Shown: positions 1-12,130, counted from the first letter of the stretch. The stretch: 64,000 nucleotides of DNA from Lutjanus erythropterus (GCA_020091685.1 CM034607.1:13444884-13508883); one strand, 5' to 3'. Made by a program: numbers and translations. The notes: generated by a model not told the origin, from the letters alone.

Positions 1-376
1 TATAAAAAGGTTCTCTGCAGAACCCCCTCATGGTGTTCTAGGTATAACCCTTGTAATATAAAAAGGCTTTTAGAACCCCCTTGGTGGGTTCTTATTGGCA
101 CCCTTACCGGGTGGAAAGGTTCTTAACAGAACCTCCAGAAAGGGTTTGGGGCGGAACAGTTACACCATAGAAGGATTCTCTGCAGAACCTCTCGGTGTTC
201 CAGGTTATACCGTTAACAGATGGTTCTAGGTATAACCCTTTAAGTTGAGTTCAATGAAGAACTCTGAAAGGGTTCCAAGTGGAACTTTATAAAAGAGGGA
301 TCAAAAAGGCTCCCCTATTGGGACAAGCCAGAGAACCCCTTAAGGTTCTGGTTGACACCTTCACTCTAAGAGTGAG
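1..376 (+). mobile_element. GGTTCT-family element, copy 1 (5' end outside the window)
   Basis: The window opens inside a non-autonomous repeat built from units in which GGTTCT faces AGAACC (for example at 9-26 and 172-191). Successive units contain TATAAAAAGG, AGAACCCCCT and a GGTTCTAGGTATAACCC-like segment. The right end (about 357-376) reads CACCTTCACTCTAAGAGTG, a slightly degraded match to the right terminus of the other copies. No coding capacity is visible. The superfamily is unassigned; the family is defined here from its copies in this window. Confidence 0.85.
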
Positions 377-3300
377 GAGATAAATAGGCACGGAGGCAGC
401 TGCACAGAGAACGCAGGGGGAGTAGAAGACAGACAGTGGTCTATGGAGGGGACTGATCAATACTGTGATTTAGAGATCACAGCTTGGGATGTTCGTCTGT
501 ACAGCAAACTGATAGATGGAGGATCACATAGAGAGAGAGAAGCACGAGACAGAGAGAAAGTGACAAAAATGAAAGAGTGGACGTCCAGTTGTGTTAAAGA
601 TTTCTCTCGTCCACTCGTGACCTTTACAAATGGACACCGGGGCCTCTCGCTGCACTCACTCCTCTTTTGCCTTCCTGAGATTCTTTTACAGAATGAAGAA
701 ATGTTGCAAATCTGTCAGCAGCCATTTACTCTGGGAATTACAACACGCAATCTGTCCCCCCTGAGGACACCAAACAAAACTGCATGTGAAATAATTATAA
801 CTGAACCCCCCATGAAGATTTATGGCTGTAAAAAAAAAATTAAACATAAGCTCCTACTGTGTGCTAATGCACCCATCTGTGCCACTGAAAGCACTTTCTG
901 GCTTCTTCTCGTACAAACACACATGCATAACTAATAAGTCTCATTAATCCATTTCTCCACTCACCCAGTGTCGAGGAGTCACTTCTGACCGCACACACAT
1001 TCACACACTTTTATTGGGCAGTGAAGCATTACTAGTGTGTTACAGTAATGTTATGACTTTTTTTTTGTTGTGAGTCATGTAAATTCAGTCGCTAATTGGG
1101 TTGGGCCGACTGACAGTGCCATCAGCCGATGGCAGTCATTGACCACTTGTGTCTCCATGTCCCGTTTGTTACGGTGGTAGTAGTAGATATGTCTGTGAGT
1201 TGCCGTTACAGTGCGTCTTTCAGTTGTGTTGATGTTATTTGCAGTATTCGCTCACTTCCTCGGTATAGCTAGCTGGTTAACTTTCAAGCATCAGAGGCTG
1301 AACACAACTAAGTTACAGACATGTGACCCTCTTAAACCTAGCATTGAAGTGTATGTCTTTGTCTTTGCTCTTTTACTTGGAGTTGGATGAAAGGTTGATA
1401 TCAGATGTAACTGGTCTGGGACAAGTTACACTATCTTACACCAAAATTAGTGTGCATGAGGGTTTCTTCAACCCACTGAAACATGCTCCTTTCAACCAAT
1501 TTTGAATGTGTAAGTGTTGTTTGAATGGAGACAGATGGAATTTGAGGCTAAGACAAAGAGAAGGGGAACAGACCTTCCAATTACTCCAAAGTTGACATAT
1601 ATGCACAATGTGTCTTCTTCGCTGGCTCACTAGCCTTACGTGGGCAAACACTCAGGAATCACCTGAATTTTGTTCTGAGTTTGAAGCTTTATTGTCAGAA
1701 GTGGGCAGCTGTGTGCAGCCACTGCAGCTAAGCTAGCCTCAAAATCATAACTGGCTTCACAAATCAAAATGCAAAATCTCTAATTTTCTTCTTCTTCATA
1801 TGTTAAAGGTAAAATCTGCGACACTGTTTGTAAATGCACAGTCTCGCCGTAGCAAGAACAAAGCAGCATTTAGAGAAATAAAGTGTTATCTTCTGATTGT
1901 TTGACAGCAATTACGTTCACAAAGATAAAGACAAAATGACCCTCTTCTGTGCATGTGTGTATGTATATAAAACATTTTCTGCAGCTCCCGGCAGAGGAAA
2001 GAGACGATGACAGCGATGTAACCGCTGGTCACTAAGTTTTTATAGAGTTCCGACCTCAAAACCTGCACGCTGCATTGGTTGGGGGCTACACACCACTGAC
2101 AAACAGGCTGAAGCCTAGATGCATACCAAGTAGAGCAAAACATAATAAAATAGAGAAATACATCAAGGGCAGGGTTTCTGCAGATACAGCTATCACCACA
2201 CGCTTCTACCAGGTCATAAATGATGATTTAAAGGGATCAGGTTTATGAGTCTAGAAATAGTGGGCTTTTTTGTTTTTTATTTAGGAAAGTTTTGCATGTT
2301 ATGTCAAATACAGAAGATGTAAAATGTGTTGCAATGAGCAATGTATGGACAATGTAAAAAAAATATTACATGTAGGGTGTCCGTATTTCTCTCCTTGGGG
2401 CATCTTGTTTTGTTTTTTATGGCTCGCAACTTTATTGTTTGAAAATATATAAAAATACAGATTAAGTTAAGTTATTACTTTTTCAATGAATAAAATTATT
2501 GTACCTTGCCTAGTATCACTCATTTTTTCCACTGCTCAGGCTATTCCTCATCCTATTCTCCAAATGTTCGAGTCTATTGCCAGCCTCTGCCTTTTATGTC
2601 GAGTCGTAAAAAAGACCCCGAATTGAGGTATTTCCTTTTGTCAGTTTCACAGCCGGGGCCAAGCTTCTGGGAGCTTAGCTGGGAAACTGTAGCAATCGGT
2701 GACTCCACAAGCAAAGTGAGCATGTCTCTAGGTGCTGAATTATCATAGCTGGCTGGCTCGACACGCCTGGGAATGAAAGGAGAGAGAGAGGGAGGCAAAA
2801 AAGAGAGGGAGAGAACGGCACGGAGGAGAGCGGAGGTTGACATGCTCGTTTCGTTTTTTTTTTTTTGTGCATGATCCAGGTGACAGGTGCTGGTGCAGAA
2901 AAAGGCAGCCCCCACAGGGCTCCACCTAAGGGGGCTGCCGCCACCGGTGCACAGGTGTACGCGGGGGTGTGTGTTTGCACGCACGAGGGGCTGCCATAGT
3001 ATATTATACATCGGAATTTCAACATGTATGTGTTTGTACACATTCGCCGTTGTGTGCACTTGGCTGTGTGTGTGTGCATTATGACAGTAATGCTCTATGA
3101 CAGAATGATCACACCCTTCTCCCCACAGCTCCGAGGAGTCTCTCAGCTCCACTCCACTCCCCCCATCGCCCCCAAAGGAGCTATGTGCCTCCACATATGT
3201 CAAAGCCTGTTTCCTGTGGGCAGCAACACACTTCTGCATCTCCTTCCCTCTCCTCCCCGCTTGCCCGCATAGTCTCAGGAGTCTTTTCAACGCTAAATAA

Positions 3301-3677
3301 CTAAACCAACAGAAATCATACACAGAAGAACATATGGACCACATGACATGAAGACATTAAGACATACTGTCCATCTGGCCCAATCTAAGTTTGTGTTTGT
3401 GGCTGTGCTGCTACACTTCCACTGCGACGCATTATGAGGATGTGGATTTTTTTTATGTCCAATTATGTCCTTACTTGTTACTGTTTAATGAGCAGAAAGA
3501 AATTTTGAACCCAGATGTGAAAGTAAAAAAAAAGCTGATCTGGCTGACAGTCTGATGCTGCAAAGAAAAATGCTGCATGATCTCTGTGCTTTAATAATGC
3601 AATGAGAAGAGAGCACTCAGTAGAGTTCAGATTTCCACCAGACAACCCAAAAACAGCATAAACTAAAATCCCCCTCA

Positions 3678-3680
<3 letters not shown>
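377..3680. other. No recognisable gene; single-copy-looking DNA
   Basis: I find no gene in this stretch. A 163-codon open frame (443-934, plus) and a 256-codon open frame (2574-3344, minus) have no recognisable domain and are compositionally explained by purine/pyrimidine-rich and CA-rich sequence (about 2770-2870 and 2940-3085). A short imperfect stem lies at 1111-1138. The sequence around 2540-3280 is richer in G+C than its surroundings. Confidence 0.5.
1111..1138. repeat. Short imperfect inverted repeat
   Basis: TGACAGTGCCATC is followed, after a 4-base AGCC loop, by GATGGCAGTCA. This gives an 11-bp stem with a 2-base bulge. It is small, and no function can be read from it. Confidence 0.4.

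Positions 3681-3717
<37 letters not shown>
3681..3717. repeat. (AC)n microsatellite
   Basis: An uninterrupted AC dinucleotide run of about 37 bases. The open frame crossing it on the minus strand (3478-3726) is a product of the simple repeat. Confidence 0.97.
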
Positions 3718-3718
<1 letters not shown>

Positions 3719-4224
3719 GCTTGCATATATACACACTACACACTTCTTTACACATTGCACAGTCACACTTTCTGCTTTTCAATGGACATTATTAGTATTA
3801 CTGTTTTTAATAATTATTGTTGTTATCATGCATATTTTAGCATTGTCAGTTTGCAAACATTTCTTCTTTCTTGTTAATAACTAATAACAATTTTTTTCAT
3901 TTAGGTGGAAGCTTCAAATGAGCCCTCTGGGTTTTTGCCTCCCCTTGCACTGTACCTTATTTGTCATCTTTGCCATTTTTGTATTGTTTTATTGTACATT
4001 TAACATTAAAAAACTTAATATAACTTTAAAAAAAAACTTATTATAACATATTTGGATGCATCACCTTTGTAATCACTAACATTTTGATAGTAACTTTTAT
4101 TTAATTAAATATTTTTTCTCAGTCACTGTAATGGATTGCAATTATATTGATTTGGTTATTTAATCACATTTTAAATAGTTACATGTAAGTAGTCTCCAGC
4201 ACTGTTAGTATCCTATTTAGACAT
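3718..4224. other. AT-rich DNA, nothing recognised
   Basis: Strongly AT-rich sequence with scattered A and T runs. No open frame, structured element or inverted ends were seen. Confidence 0.5.
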
Positions 4225-4580
4225 GTGAAATTTTGTCATAATTAGAGAATGAATTCTTGAGAAAATTGTGTTTTGTGAGGCCACAGTGACCTTGATTTAA
4301 GTGTTTCATTCTTGAGTCCAAGTGGATATTAATGAAAAAAAGTTTGAAGAAATCCCCTCATGGTCTTGAAATATCATGTTCACAAGAATAGGATGGAAAT
4401 GAGGTCATAAAAACTTTCCCCATTTGACCATCAAAATATAAGCACTTCCTCCTTGAGTCCAAATGGATATTTGTGTCTAATTTGTGTCAATGCCTTGAGG
4501 GGAGATATCGAGTCATCGAGATATCGAGTACCTAAGAATGGGATGACCCAAAATCATAATGCCTCTGGTCACAGGCATGA
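4225..4580 (+). repeat. Dispersed repeat, 'TGACCTT' family, 3' part
   Basis: The segment shares an ordered series of motifs with the other fragments of this family: GAGGCCACAGTGACCTTGAT, CTTGAGTCCAAGTGGATAT, TTTGAAGAAATCCCCTCATG, GATATCGAG and GAATGGGATG, then CATAATGCCTCTGGTCACAG. I recognise this order from repeats that are frequent in fish genomes. It appears to be the 3' half; the 5' half is seen in the fragments at 5845, 6868 and 11740. No coding capacity. The class is not known to me. Confidence 0.65.
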
Positions 4581-5260
4581 CATATACTCATAAACAAGCC
4601 ATCGCATGATCCCCTCTAGGTTGATGAAATGTGTTTTGTTGGCATTACCAAAATTTTTTAATGTAACTACTTACACAAAAATAATTACAAGAAAGATAGA
4701 ATAAAATAATATAATAATTATAAATATAAGAGTGAGAGTCATCATTTAATCTTGCTGCAAAAAGGAGGAGGAAAAATGTCAGAGACACTCCTGCAGGGGG
4801 ATTACATTCTTGAGTGATCATATTGCATATCTCAATTTTAACAAGTAATTAAATGTAGTATTGAAGCTTCAAATCTGTTTTTTCACTCTCTGTCTGTGGT
4901 AAAAAAAATGATGAAATGTGCCACTGGGTTGAAATAATTTCACTTGTTTCACTGCAATTTATCTTGTTTGCAGAAAAAACGAAGAGACTGTAAGACTCAA
5001 TACAGCATTTAATTACTTGTTCAGGCTTAGATTTTTTTTTTCTCTGCGCTGCATCACATCTTTAAGCGCTCTCCTCTTTACTCCATTCCACCTCTTCTCC
5101 ATCAAGTGAGGACCCTGTGCAGTTAGCCGCCACTTGGACCATAAAGCATCTCACCTGTGTTAGTCCATTTCCAGTCAATTACGCCTCCTAAATCACGGCC
5201 TCCAATAAAGAGTGAACAGATACTCTCAGCAGAGAGACGCTGTGTGCAGGTGCCGGGGCT
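4581..5260. other. No gene recognised
   Basis: The first half is AT-rich. From about 5040 the sequence becomes more balanced in composition and leads into the promoter-like segment that follows. No repeat family was recognised. Confidence 0.4.
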
Positions 5261-5417
5261 GTCACGTCATAAATCTTCCTTCCTCGTTTGGCGAACCATG
5301 CGAGGCATTATAAAAGGTGGACGGCACAAAAGTTCCCGTCCTTGACTGTTGGTCCGATAAGGTTTGAGAGGTGCCTCCTTGCATTTCGCTGGGAGTGACG
5401 CATGAGGCATTGTAAGT
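5261..5417 (+). promoter_or_regulatory. Candidate promoter with possible first exon
   Basis: A CRE-like TCACGTCA (5262-5269) stands about 40 bases upstream of a canonical TATAAAAG (5309-5316) flanked by G+C-rich sequence. A start site near 5340 would follow. At 5412 a GTAAGTGAG splice-donor match would close a first exon of about 70 bases. These are sequence signals only. Short TATA and donor matches occur by chance, and no downstream exon was identified, so confidence is low. Confidence 0.2.
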
Positions 5418-5844
5418 GAGACCGGGCTGACAGAGTCACAGGGAGGGAGACGGAGAGAGTGAGACGAGGGCTCTCGTTGTGCCTCTAATGTAATTGCCTG
5501 AACCACTTCATCATAAACAAAGCACTCGTGTGCAACGTTGGCTTATCTCCCCCAACCACCACTCCACCCTCAACCCCTCCATCCCAGGCGACACTATCTC
5601 AGAGAGCGGCTTAAGGATGGGCTTTGGACCACATCAATAAACGCCAGCCCAGATCAACCTGTCAGCAGGAGGGATGCTCTCATGCATGGCACAAGCTAGA
5701 ATATGTAAAAAACATACATCACATTCATAAAATAAAACATCTCCTCAGTGAATATACGGCAAAATTCAATCACAATCTTAATCTATAATTATAATCCTTA
5801 AAGGGGATTATTTGAGGTTTTTATGTCCTTGCGTGTGTTAATAC
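5418..5844. other. No gene recognised
   Basis: Mixed-composition sequence. It is C-rich around 5545-5590 and AT-rich after 5700. No inverted ends, repeat family or plausible exon was seen. Confidence 0.4.
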
Positions 5845-6066
5845 ATACGCAAACTAGAATTACCACCTTGTGGTCGTCACCAAGCAGTGAAGTTGCAGTT
5901 TACAACCATGTCTGTCCAGACTCATCTAATATTCTTCATGCAGTGAAGGTTTTGAAGGAATTGAATATTAGGTATTAAGTGTATTTTTTTGGCAAATTAA
6001 ATTAATCACCATATTGAAATGTGAATCATTTCCATTGAGAAATTGCCTGTCTTCCATCCTGAATGC
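5845..6066 (+). repeat. Dispersed repeat, 'TGACCTT' family, 5' part
   Basis: Shares ordered words with the fragment at 11740-12130: GAATTACCACCTTGTGGTC, CCAGACTCATCTAATAT, GCAGTGAAGGTTTTGAAGGA, TTTTTTTGGCAAATT, then a GAGAAATTGCCTGTCTTC segment. It stops before the TGACCTTTGACC portion. Non-coding. Confidence 0.55.
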
Positions 6067-6369
6067 ATGTCTATTATTGTGTTGCTGTGTCATACTGATT
6101 TATGTATTTTATATACTGTGCATGCTTTTTCTGGCTGTGCTTCTACTTTGCATGTTTTAGTGTCTGAAAATGCAGCATAATATTGTCTTGTCCATGTTTC
6201 ATTAATGACATTAAAGACATTAATGTCTCTTATTGATTTGCTTTCATGTGTTGTTTTATGAGCCTCTGTGTTGAATGTTTTAAATAGTACTTGACAATGT
6301 AGTATCATGTATGTAGTATGAATATTGTTTCTATTAACATTAATATTGTTTCCTCTTTTTATTGGAAGA
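6067..6369. other. AT-rich DNA, nothing recognised
   Basis: A 106-codon minus-strand open frame (6090-6410) crosses this stretch. It encodes nothing recognisable and runs into the repeat tail at its right end. Confidence 0.4.
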
Positions 6370-6560
6370 AGGAATTTATTTATATAGCGCTTTTCACAGA
6401 CATGAGTCACAAGGTGCTTTACAAGAAGTTAAAAAATAGAAGCAGATGATGGAGTGACCACAGTCACGTGTTTAAAATGCACAAAGACTAAAACAATGCA
6501 TAATGAACAAGATGCAATAAGTGCATTTCTAGTTCAGTATTTAAGTTGTTATTGGTCTAA
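6370..6560. repeat. Fragment of a fish SINE/LINE-like tail
   Basis: TTATATAGCGCTTTTCACAG followed by GTCACAAGGTGCTTTACAA is a combination I recognise from widespread fish interspersed repeats. The boundaries are approximate and the class is uncertain. Confidence 0.4.
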
Positions 6561-6867
6561 ATGCTTATAAATGATAAATGATGAATAACTCTGGTTTTTT
6601 GGGTGACTTTGTAACATCTGACCAGGGACTACAGACTAAAAATAGCCTCTTGGCGAACTCCGGTGTATTGTCCCTGTTCAGTAAGCTAATAAACAAATAA
6701 AAAATAGAATAATACTGTCAGAGAAGCACTGATAACAGCTGAAGGCCAATCACGGGCCGGAGTTCACACACTGCAATATACAAACAGAACTACACGGCAA
6801 AAGGGTTAAGCACGGGGGGGCAGAAACGGCAGTGGCCGTAACAGAGAGCGTCAAGTGTTTTGCAGAA

Positions 6868-7170
6868 CATTATGATGTGACAGTGAAGCTGACCTTTGGA
6901 CTTTTTGGATATAAAACATCCTCACCTTTTATCCACTTAGATATGTGTGTAAAGTTTTGTGACACTTAGCTTATGAATATTTGAGTTATGGCCAAAAACA
7001 TGTTTTGTGAAGTCACTGCAACCTTGACCTTTGACCACCTAATTCTAAAATCAGTTCAATCCAGAGATATCACATTCATGAAAATGGGCCAGATGTGAGC
7101 TCACACTGACCTTGATATTTGACCTCTAAACTCTAATCAATTCATCCTTGAGTCCATGTGGATGTTCTGA
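6868..7170 (+). repeat. Dispersed repeat, 'TGACCTT' family, middle part
   Basis: Starts with ATTATGATGTGACAGTGAAG (compare the ATTATGATGTCACAGTGAAA word near 12000). It continues through GCCAAAAACATGTTTTGTGA, CCTTGACCTTTGACCACC and ATCCTTGAGTCCATGTGGAT. This bridges the 5' portion (5845 and 11740 copies) and the 3' portion (4225 copy) of the same family. Non-coding. Confidence 0.65.
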
Positions 7171-7194
7171 CAGGGTGTTCCGACAAGTGGGGAA

Positions 7195-7740
7195 AAAAGA
7201 GATTCAGATTTCTGGAAACCAATCCTGATCTCTGCTTGCACCTGGTGGCTATATTAGCCACCATAACACACCCAAATTATCAACCAAACTGTAGGTGGTC
7301 AAGTTGCATGATGGGTAATGTATACTATTGTTCTATATATGACAAGTTTAGGTGGAGTTTTGACCTCTTATAGAGATGAACCCCCAATTATCACCTGATG
7401 GTGCAGTTCCCCTCAGCTACATTGAGCATTTCAGTGTCCTTCAGTTTTGTTTTCTATGATCTGCAACTTGCTGTTTTGGTTTAGTCTTGTTAACCATATT
7501 TCCACTGGCGGAAACATAAAGCTCTAATACACCCTGCTGTAAACAACCTGTGCTGCAACAAACAGCTAGTTAACTACTAGTTGGTGAACGTAGCGCAGCA
7601 TTTAACAGTTAAAAATACATATTTCCCTCAGGAGTTGGAGGATACCAAAACAGAGCTAAAAGGAGAGTGAATATTGGACTTAGATTCATCAGGTGGACAC
7701 AAACACAACTCCAAATGAATGCTAATATTGCTCCGTGTCT
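7195..7740. repeat. Probable degraded interspersed repeats
   Basis: Segments such as GTGGTCAAGTTGCATGATGG, CTCAGGAGTTGGAGGATACC and CAAAACAGAGCTAAAAGGAG resemble common fish repeats from memory. There is no second copy in the window, so this cannot be confirmed here. Boundaries are approximate. Confidence 0.35.
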
Positions 7741-8121
7741 GATGTGTACATAGGCAACTGTTCCAGTCCCAGATTGGCATTTAAAATTGCATGAGTATTG
7801 ACCAGTGAAGGCTGCAAATAGGCAGCAACTCTGTCAGAAATGCAGCAGAAAAGAGCAATCTGTTTATACCACATACAAACAAACCATGGGTTGAGGAATA
7901 ACACCACATGATTATATTTTGTGCAAACAGCCTTTGAAAATATAAATATAACTACCAGGCCAACATAACGAAGCAGTGACAGAATGCCGATATACTAAAT
8001 TGCTTTTGTGAAAATCATGATCACTTAAGTTATCTTGGACTCATTCGTTTGGACAATAGATTTATGTAAAACACAATATGATCTAGTCATCACCAGACAT
8101 CAGTATAGGATAATTTTACTA

Positions 8122-8637
8122 TAGATGTTCAGATACAATTGTTTTGTTGCTGATACCAATTCCAATACCTGAACTTTTCTTGTCAGCCAATACAGAGTAC
8201 CAATACCAAATTCAATCAACTCGGTAAAGAGTCCCCCCACAACCCCAAAACAATTCAGTCCAATCCAGTTCACTGTCACAAAAGAAAGACAACTTAAAAA
8301 GTCAGAGTCTAGGTCTGGGTTTCATTGTGGATTCCTAAAAAACAAATCAATTCAGGAAATCCATCTCCTGACTCCAGAGACCCTCTGCTGGCAACAGTAA
8401 CCCAACTTTGCAACACAATCTCACAATCTCATGCTGAGGTAAAGTTGCCATTTCTCTCCTCCACCGATCATAAAATTTGGTGCACAGGTCACTGCTGGGA
8501 AATGGCCGGTTCCCGTTTCGTGGCTAATACATTACATCGTATCAGATCATTGCTTAGACTTGCATACTCTTTGATACACAAACCCTCATTCTAGGCAGTA
8601 TCAGAGGCATTTTCCAATACCGGTATATGAACAACCC
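8122..8637. mobile_element. hAT-like miniature element, no coding capacity
   Basis: The left end TAGATGTTCAGATAC and the right end, read in reverse as AGGGTTGTTCATATACC, form imperfect terminal inverted repeats. Both ends are followed by GATACC/CCAATACC-rich sequence. This layout resembles fish non-autonomous hAT elements. The 89-codon frame inside (8325-8594) is not a transposase. Confidence 0.6.
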
Positions 8638-8840
8638 TGAATATTATATAGCCATTACATTGTCTGCTTCAAATACCTTAACAGGATAAATATAACAAGA
8701 AAAGAAACTACAAAAATAACCCCAGTCCAACTTACTTGAACCACAAACTTGTGTGTTTCAGTGTGTGTGATTTAAGGAATGCCTTCTTGCCTTTTATGTA
8801 TTTGTTGACAAAGAGGCTGGACAGCCTGGGGAGAATTTTG

Positions 8841-8870
8841 TATGTGTATGTGTGTGTGTGAGTGTGTGCT
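8841..8870. repeat. (GT)n-rich microsatellite
   Basis: An interrupted TG run inside a longer TG-rich stretch. Confidence 0.8.
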
Positions 8871-10654
8871 TGTGGTCTTTGTGTACCCGTGGCACGATAA
8901 GCAGGCCTTGGTTGACTGGCTGAGTAGCCTTGCATTAGACGCAGCCAAAGACCAAGGCTCCTATCTCTAATGGCTTTCTCCCCCCTTTCTATCTGGACTC
9001 ACGTTGACTGTGCACTACACACACACCATCCAATCTAGGCTCATGTTGACTTTGCACCACATGTAGACACGCACAAAACAAAACCACGACATACACATGC
9101 GAGTCTATTTACCTGCTGTTTATTGCATCAGAGCATCTGAGTGTTTGTTCATTCATGTCAGTGTGTAACAAGTGAGAGCAAAAAACCAAGAGAAGAAATC
9201 TTTCCTGTCAGATCATCCATGTTGATCGATTTCTCTTTCGCCGCCATGTCCCCCTGCCTCGTACACCCGTTCCTGATTGGAGTATGCATGCTGGGCTGAG
9301 ATTGATTTATTGCAGGGTTTCTCCATCCTGATACCCCCTCTGGCATTTATTTGGTACATGCCAAGTTAAAGTTGATCCATATCTGAGCCTGCCGACACCC
9401 CCAACCCTCTTCCTCTTGTGATCTCCGTGTCCTCATTGATCCGTCTCCCAGTTTGTAAAGAGGAAGGCCTTGAGGGCTGCATAATTGCGCACATTTCTTT
9501 GCATCGACGCAGGGAGGAGCGGAGGTTGGAGAAAGAAAGACGAGGAAAAGTCGGTTTGATAAAGCAGACTATATGACCCGAAGCTATGATATAGACCTGA
9601 ATCTGAGGGCAACGGACAAACAGGAGCATTTGTCTTCGCAAGCACTTTCCTCCCTCCTACCCCAAATCCTTTCAAACACTATCTCTACCTTTGATATCTC
9701 TCTGAACATCTTTTCTACTATTTTTTTTTCCTGGAGACAGTGTGAGATTTCGAGCTATGAGGAAACTCAGCCAAAGTGGTAGATTGTGTGAGGTGAGCAA
9801 AAAACATAAAGGAGGGACGTCTCATAGTATTCAATTAAAAGAGCTATGGCAGACAGAGAGATAGATGCCAAGCATTGTCTGCACTGCAGTAAGTGAGCAA
9901 ATAGTCCTTTATAGCTTAATGTAATTGGCATGGGGCCAGCAGGGCAGTTAATGCCTTTAGTCCTTGAATATTCTGCTACTATCACTGTAAAGAAAGACGG
10001 AGGACTTTAAGGTCCCTAACACGCCTTTGTGCCAGGTCATTACAGAAGGGACTCTTAACTTGATGATGGTAAATCAGACTATTAGATTTAAAAGCCTAGC
10101 TCTGTATTACCAGACCAAGAATGTGCCGACGATCAGACTTCTTCATTTGCTGGTTAAAAAGAGCAGCCGCAGAGCGTGTTTATTTGGTTAACAGGGTTTA
10201 AAAAGTGCACAGTTTTTACTCTTGACATGAGTCTGACTATTCACATAATGTCAGCTGAAAATAGTGTATTCAGCTGTACACATAACTGCAAATAATGATT
10301 TGTTCTCCTGCAGAACAGGTCTAGTGACAGTTCTGGCCTCACTAAATGTGAATCAGACACAGTATTGATATTTTCTGCATGTGGATCAATTCTAAAAAAG
10401 TGACACCGGGATCATTATACTGATACTTCTGCACGCCTCCTACATTTATGTCGCTGTTAAAATGGGAGCCTTTTCTCAGAATATTCAACTCACTTCTTTA
10501 TTCCAGACCCAGTTTGATTTACTGCTGCTGTGAATATATATATTCAATTTGTGTGTCTGTATATATTATATTTGTATTATGTTATATTTATGGATTTCAC
10601 TCACATGACTGGAAGCACAACATAAATACTTGCTTAGGACATAAATTCAGAAGT
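8871..10654. other. No gene recognised; possible weak exon near 9734-9785
   Basis: A T-rich tract ending CCTGGAGACAG (9723-9741) is followed by a segment open in one frame up to TGTGAG and a GTGAGC donor match near 9792. The signal is weak. Sequence from about 10000 to 10220 has mixed composition and no repeat similarity. No domain is recognisable. Confidence 0.3.
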
Positions 10655-10938
10655 CTAGAATTGCAATAATTAATCATTTATCAATTGACTATTAAATTAA
10701 TTGGCAACTATTTTGATATTTCATCAATCATTTTGAGTAATCTTTTTAATTAAGACCAAATTCTCTGATTCAGCATCTCAGATGTGAAAATTTGGCTTCT
10801 TTATTTCTTGATTAATAGAGAAAATCATCAACAGATTAATCAACAATGAATAAAAAAATAATCTTTACAGGACAGACTTGAAAATTAGGTCCAACAGATT
10901 AATCAACAATGAACATAATTGTTAGTTGCAGCCCTACT
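10655..10938. mobile_element. hAT-like miniature element, 'TTAGTTGCAGCCCT' family
   Basis: The right end reads GTTAGTTGCAGCCCTACT (10921-10938), preceded by the GATTAATCAACAATGAA words typical of this fish family. The word CAACAGATTAATCAACAATG is duplicated within the element (near 10828 and 10892). Related fragments lie at 32100-32370 and 45545-45870. Non-coding. Confidence 0.65.
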
Positions 10939-11739
10939 AAAGTCAGAATTATAGTTTCGAGTTGGGAATTATTATATATTTAGACTTCTGCAGGGGGTGC
11001 AACAGCAACCCTCCTATATCAACAGCTTTCCTGTTTTACTGCACCAAACTACAGCTGCCCACTTGATGTTGGGGGAGCCAATCTGATTCTGGGTTACACA
11101 GTCCTAAAATTGTCAGTAGGCTACTTAATGTAAGGTAGGTGCAATAAGTGGTTGGCCAGTCATCACCTCCCCCCACCCCTTCAAGTGGATCTGTCCATCC
11201 ATGTCTGAGGAAAATTATCAAATGAAAGAGCAGAGTTTGAAATAATTCAAATGAAATAGATAAAGCAAAACTGAGAAAGCAAAAAAGTTGGAGCCAAAAT
11301 GGTCAGTGAAATGTTAAATTTTCACAAAGTCTCACCTTTGCTATTTTTTTCGCAGATAATCACGTTTGGCGCAGGATTAAAAGTTAACTGAGGACTCAGG
11401 CTGTTTAGTGTGAACTGAGCCATACGTTGGACTCTGATAATATCATGCATTATTTCACCCAAAGCAGAGCCAGGAAAATGCATTACATAAGGAAAGACAA
11501 TTTTAGGATTAATTTAGCCTCATAAAGTCTTCCTTTGTTTGCTGTATGTGGTATCGCGGCCACCACATTCTTTAGGCTTTGTTTTTAATGATGGATGTTA
11601 CTATTAGAAGTGACTTAAAGTTATCTCTAATGTACTTTGTGAATGATCAAATACAAATGATAAAAAACACACAAAAAGGGTTTATCAAAGGGGGGAGGAG
11701 AGGTAGGCACTCAGTGTTGTGGGGTTGGGAGTAAAAAAG
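10939..11739. other. No gene recognised
   Basis: Mixed sequence with no open frame above about 60 codons of any merit. No repeat similarity was noticed. Confidence 0.4.
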
Positions 11740-12130
11740 TGGCTCTAAGTTGACCTTACAATTAATTACAATATCCAGACTCATATAATGTATGTAGTGA
11801 AGACTTTAAAGGATTTTTAATATGGATCTTACCACTATACTGACCTATAACTTTAAAGATATATTTTTTAAAATGTATGAGGGGTAATTTTTGGCAAAAT
11901 GGAAGTTCTCTCTACATGTGTGATTCCAGTGAATTATTTCCAGCGAGAAACATGCTGTCTTCATCTATAAGGACAGAGGACTGATAGGGAGCTGGACATT
12001 ATGATGTCACAGTGAAATCGACTTTTGCCTTAAACCAAGTTTGAAGAAATTTCCTCCATGCGTTCTTGTGATACTGCTCTCAGAAGAACCGCGCAGACAT
12101 GAGGTCACAGTGACTCCTACACTGAAATGT
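11740..12130 (+). repeat. Dispersed repeat, 'TGACCTT' family, 5' and middle parts
   Basis: Contains ATCCAGACTCATATAATGTA, AGTGAAGACTTTAAAGGATT, TTTTTGGCAAAATGG, ACATGCTGTCTTCATC, GGACAGAGGACTGATAGGGA and ACATTATGATGTCACAGTGA, then TTTGAAGAAATTTCCTCCAT and GAGGTCACAGTGACTCC. It overlaps the motif order of the fragments at 5845, 6868 and 4225, which shows they are parts of one longer element. An internal deletion joins the middle to the 3' part. Confidence 0.65.

Noticed and set aside
443..934. 163-codon open frame on the plus strand near the left edge
   Set aside because: No recognisable domain and no splice or promoter context. Composition shifts along its length, with a poly-A run inside.
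2574..3344. The longest open frame in the window (256 codons, minus strand)
   Set aside because: No domain, signal peptide or family resemblance. It passes through purine-rich, poly-A and CA/TG-biased stretches that avoid stops, and other frames in the same region are also open on both strands.
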